Shown here one piece after another: positions 21,601 to 22,933 of a stretch of 22,933 nucleotides of DNA (position 1 is the first letter of the stretch; each line of letters starts with the position of its first letter). The DNA lies in NCBI GenBank assembly GCA_036897625.1, contig JAYMTA010000927.1, positions 1-22,933 of the forward strand, read 5' to 3'. Below the pieces are notes generated by a model that was not told where the DNA came from, ran no database searches, and saw only the letters and a program-made list of their open reading frames with translations. Made by a program: the position numbers and the translations under genes. The DNA comes from Pelargonium cotyledonis (taxonomy: Eukaryota > Streptophyta > Magnoliopsida > Geraniales > Geraniaceae).

Positions 21601-21848
21601 ACTTTGCCGCTGCAATACTGTCTGCATGGGTCATGTTTGATGCCCCGAAGCTCTTTGACAGCTTAGCTATTTTTTCAGAGAAACTTGACAATAAGAATGG
21701 GAATTCATGTTCAGCCGGGATTACAGTAAACCATTCTGCAATTTTATGGTTATTGAAATATTTTAATGAGCAGGGAATGGAAGGATCTAAAATTTTAAGC
21801 AACTTTTCCGTAAATATTCCAGACATAGAAAACATGCAGCGAACTTGA
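18654..21848 (+). CDS. INTS3: Integrator complex subunit 3 homologue (1064 aa, intron-free CDS)
   Basis: Integrator binds RNA polymerase II and cleaves nascent snRNAs and other transcripts; subunit 3 is a helical-repeat scaffold, and in animals it also joins the SOSS single-strand DNA-binding complex. The Arabidopsis homologue is, from memory, EMB2739 (At4g14590), needed for embryo development. The first 490 residues look like the INTS3 N-terminal domain: QEYSQLNRAILYGVLCQP, TDGYGFFVKLLSVLV, the stretch RFLLTHVKLGNQKRYQTWFA, CCAHHPPNEIIQSDVIPRWA and KLALLYDWLFFD. A proline-rich tandem repeat fills 492-563, followed by a second helical region to the C-terminus IPDIENMQRT. The ATG at 18654 sits in a good context (CCCATGGCT), and no earlier in-frame ATG exists. 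A CDS of 3.2 kb in one exon is notable next to the nine-exon RLD gene. Confidence 0.9.
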   Translation: MASNLLYVASHEAENQTQVSITQAFELLERKLKPPFSLSIPDQQEYSQLNRAILYGVLCQPHLAKTHIKHLHAIVTDGYGFFVKLLSVLVSELYVKLVDSVKNQLIWVVQEMIDVSAAGVDGLLIYLLRQIVGGEYSDGNLWLRFELVSLLLCKWDLLLEEQPLVLSSALYTYLRLLADHCRLLGNVKLEALKQLEIEFCVKVLREEFHLCFKIGRDLIRLLQDLVHVPVFRDIWKDLVYNPSELRTPGFSDISQIYHSRTSSRYFLLRITTEMETQMRFLLTHVKLGNQKRYQTWFARKFLSGVDRETLVTDIVRFICCAHHPPNEIIQSDVIPRWAVIGWLLTCCRKNHIEANVKLALLYDWLFFDEKVDNIMNIEPAMLLMVHSIPKYADMTRKILEFLFLLVENYDVEHRDIIVRGVSSALSILVSKGVVRSLDVLTSCGLLSPYLKERLQMFLAGVKTKGFKGFELAHLPGTSLPPLSLPYLSHITPSPTPKSPLLPTPTPPLLPSPTPTPPLLPSPTPTPTPPLLPSPTPTPPLLPSPTPTPPLLPSPTPTPTPPLLPSPSCPKGDGLLTMHVDTSVLVSSKSSTSLNPSVVDGKGQLNALENLVQNLGEKIKVSNITGLQSLEEILLLFMTLDNHRQASSLFPPENLSRKLTDAFELNGCKLFSPLNLFQGDLGCEDAIRSATTLIIRAFFSCQHQRMQELLVFWSRNGFPVGACLLSYASRLAFEANLAGYLGNAAVDNIFAKISDSKMPLLIFHAGGYCSFLNRKGEDSHGDMVYTSEVHSKLVTEMVERAFAAYRCFLTHKASNLHEESCTSLSELLLSDLISCSKWERKGLKFLFCSVFCHLSDLSLCKVDIIKLLVGCLDHADLVGIQCQIGLKKFCIFGKNTEAILILITQSLNWGCLEQHKLWDMIRSEFVVSQVQMEKIILEFFCSGELDENVNAIAIGGLLTLCSCQAPTAELVGAIMLLPNNAFQDFAAAILSAWVMFDAPKLFDSLAIFSEKLDNKNGNSCSAGITVNHSAILWLLKYFNEQGMEGSKILSNFSVNIPDIENMQRT
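20127..20342 (+). repeat. In-frame coding minisatellite in INTS3 (seven Pro-rich units)
   Basis: Seven units of 30, 24, 30, 36, 30, 30 and 36 bp lie head to tail, each ending in CTATTA or TTATTA and built as CCATCACCAACACC-type words; size steps are exactly 6 bp (one Thr-Pro pair). They encode PSPTPTPPLL and PSPTPTPTPPLL repeats, residues 492-563. Because every step is a multiple of three, length changes do not shift the frame. Near-identity of units 3, 5 and 6 and of 4 and 7 points to recent expansion. The tract links two helical regions and is probably a flexible linker. Confidence 0.95.
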
Positions 21849-22933
21849 CAGCTATCAGATAATGTCTCGGTCATAATTGACTGTAAGGTACCTACTCTTT
21901 TCTGACCACACTTAAAATCTGGTAGTATAAAATGATTGTCATCTGGAAATTGGAGTGTTGTCTAAGATTTTTGAATGAATTAGATAAAATAACTCTTAGC
22001 TTGCTTTCCACCGTTTGAAATCATTTTTGAATTTGCATTCTACTATATAATTTTATGTGCTCTAATGAATATGTGATTTGATGTTTCCTGTATTTAGACT
22101 TAATTTTCTTATGCAACCCTTGGCACTCTATAGTTGGTCGTTTATAGTTGACACTATCCCAATTCCTAAGGTAGTTCTTTCCCTTTTACCGGCTGCTCCA
22201 TGACTGACTGTTATTAGTTAATTTCCAAATGCTCAAAAGGGACAATTGAAGCATACCAAGTACATAGGAAATTTTAAAAAGAAAAAGGTGCTTTGGAAGT
22301 TTGGTATGTATCAATTTTGTAATAGGTGATTGAATGTTTGCAAATTTGGATTCTGCTTAGTTGTTTGATGACCATGACTAAGTCGGTGGATTACTTTAAG
22401 ATGATTGAGTTGTAAACTAGATATGTCTTGTATGTAGGTAGGTGCCTTAAAGTCTGCTGTCCAGTAATAGATTTGCTTTCTAGTTTTCTATTATATAGTG
22501 ATACTTCACTAACGTTTGATCTTTCAAGTGTGGCCATACTTAGATAAATTTTGAATAATTGTGAGAGAGATTTATAATCGAGTAATATTTTTTATTTTAT
22601 AACTCAGAATATGTGTGGTTGTGCACTTGTGCTAGTATACATAGTTCTAGTTCATATTATTTTTTAAGGTTGATGCATGGTTGAGCTTTACTGTCCCACC
22701 ATCCACCCATCCCTGGGGCCATTTCTTTTATTTTTTTCCTCCATATATGAGAAATGATCAAAGCTTATCTGTTAAACATAATTTTTTCTTTTTAATAGGT
22801 TGATTGTGCTAATCACATTTCTGGCCGTTCTATCGATACAGTCCCGTACTTGTGTTCCTTGGTGCCTTAAGCTGATGATAAGCTTGTCATCTCAGGTATA
22901 AATTTCTCTATTTTCCCCTGGGAACACCTTTTA
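21849..22933 (+). other. 3' flank of INTS3 with a likely 3' UTR intron and exon
   Basis: About 35-40 bp after the stop there are donor-like sequences (GTAAGG at 21883, GTACCT at 21888). A strong acceptor (TTTTTCTTTTTAATAG) ends at 22798, and a second donor CAG/GTATAA lies at 22896. This would make 22799-22895 an untranslated exon followed by a further intron leaving the window. The region has no gene-like frame. It could also be unrelated intergenic DNA, since the splice motifs are the only evidence. Confidence 0.4.

Overview
The window is nuclear DNA of a flowering plant, most likely a core eudicot. It has GT-AG introns that are AT-rich and often long, plant-specific gene families, a Stowaway-type MITE and plant site II promoter motifs. 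I cannot name the species from the sequence alone.

Layout. (1) Positions 1-~835 hold no recognisable gene. They contain a diverged 171-bp tandem repeat and end with an AATAAA, probably the remains of a transposable element or a noncoding transcription unit. (2) Positions ~1190-~11900, plus strand, hold a nine-exon gene for a PH-RCC1-FYVE-BRX protein of the PRAF/RLD family (CDS 1669-11550, 1107 aa). Its 5' leader is rich in uORFs, and introns 1 and 7 carry repeat debris. (3) Positions 12002-14691, minus strand, converge on the RLD gene and hold a two-exon receptor-like gene of unusual architecture: signal peptide, EXORDIUM/PHI-1-like ectodomain, two CUB-like domains, one membrane segment and a kinase domain without its catalytic residues (HGN for HRD, GFG for DFG). 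One in-frame TGA interrupts an otherwise open 864-residue frame. (4) Positions 15536-17562, minus strand (5' UTR to about 18350 or beyond), hold a four-coding-exon gene for PATRONUS1, the plant securin, 187 aa. A complete Stowaway MITE lies in one intron. (5) Positions 18654-21848, plus strand, hold the Integrator subunit 3 gene with an intron-free CDS (1064 aa). It contains an in-frame proline-rich minisatellite, and introns in its 3' UTR are likely.

The genes are not a functional cluster. PATRONUS1 and INTS3 are divergent and share about 300 bp packed with TGGGCY (site II) and AACGG motifs, which looks like a bidirectional promoter of growth and cell-cycle genes. RLD and the receptor gene are convergent, with stop codons about 450 bp apart.

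The most interesting item is the EXORDIUM-CUB-TM-pseudokinase gene. It joins a secreted growth-related fold to a membrane-anchored pseudokinase through a phase-1 intron, and I do not know of a described receptor with this domain order. All domain calls come from reading translations, without database searches.
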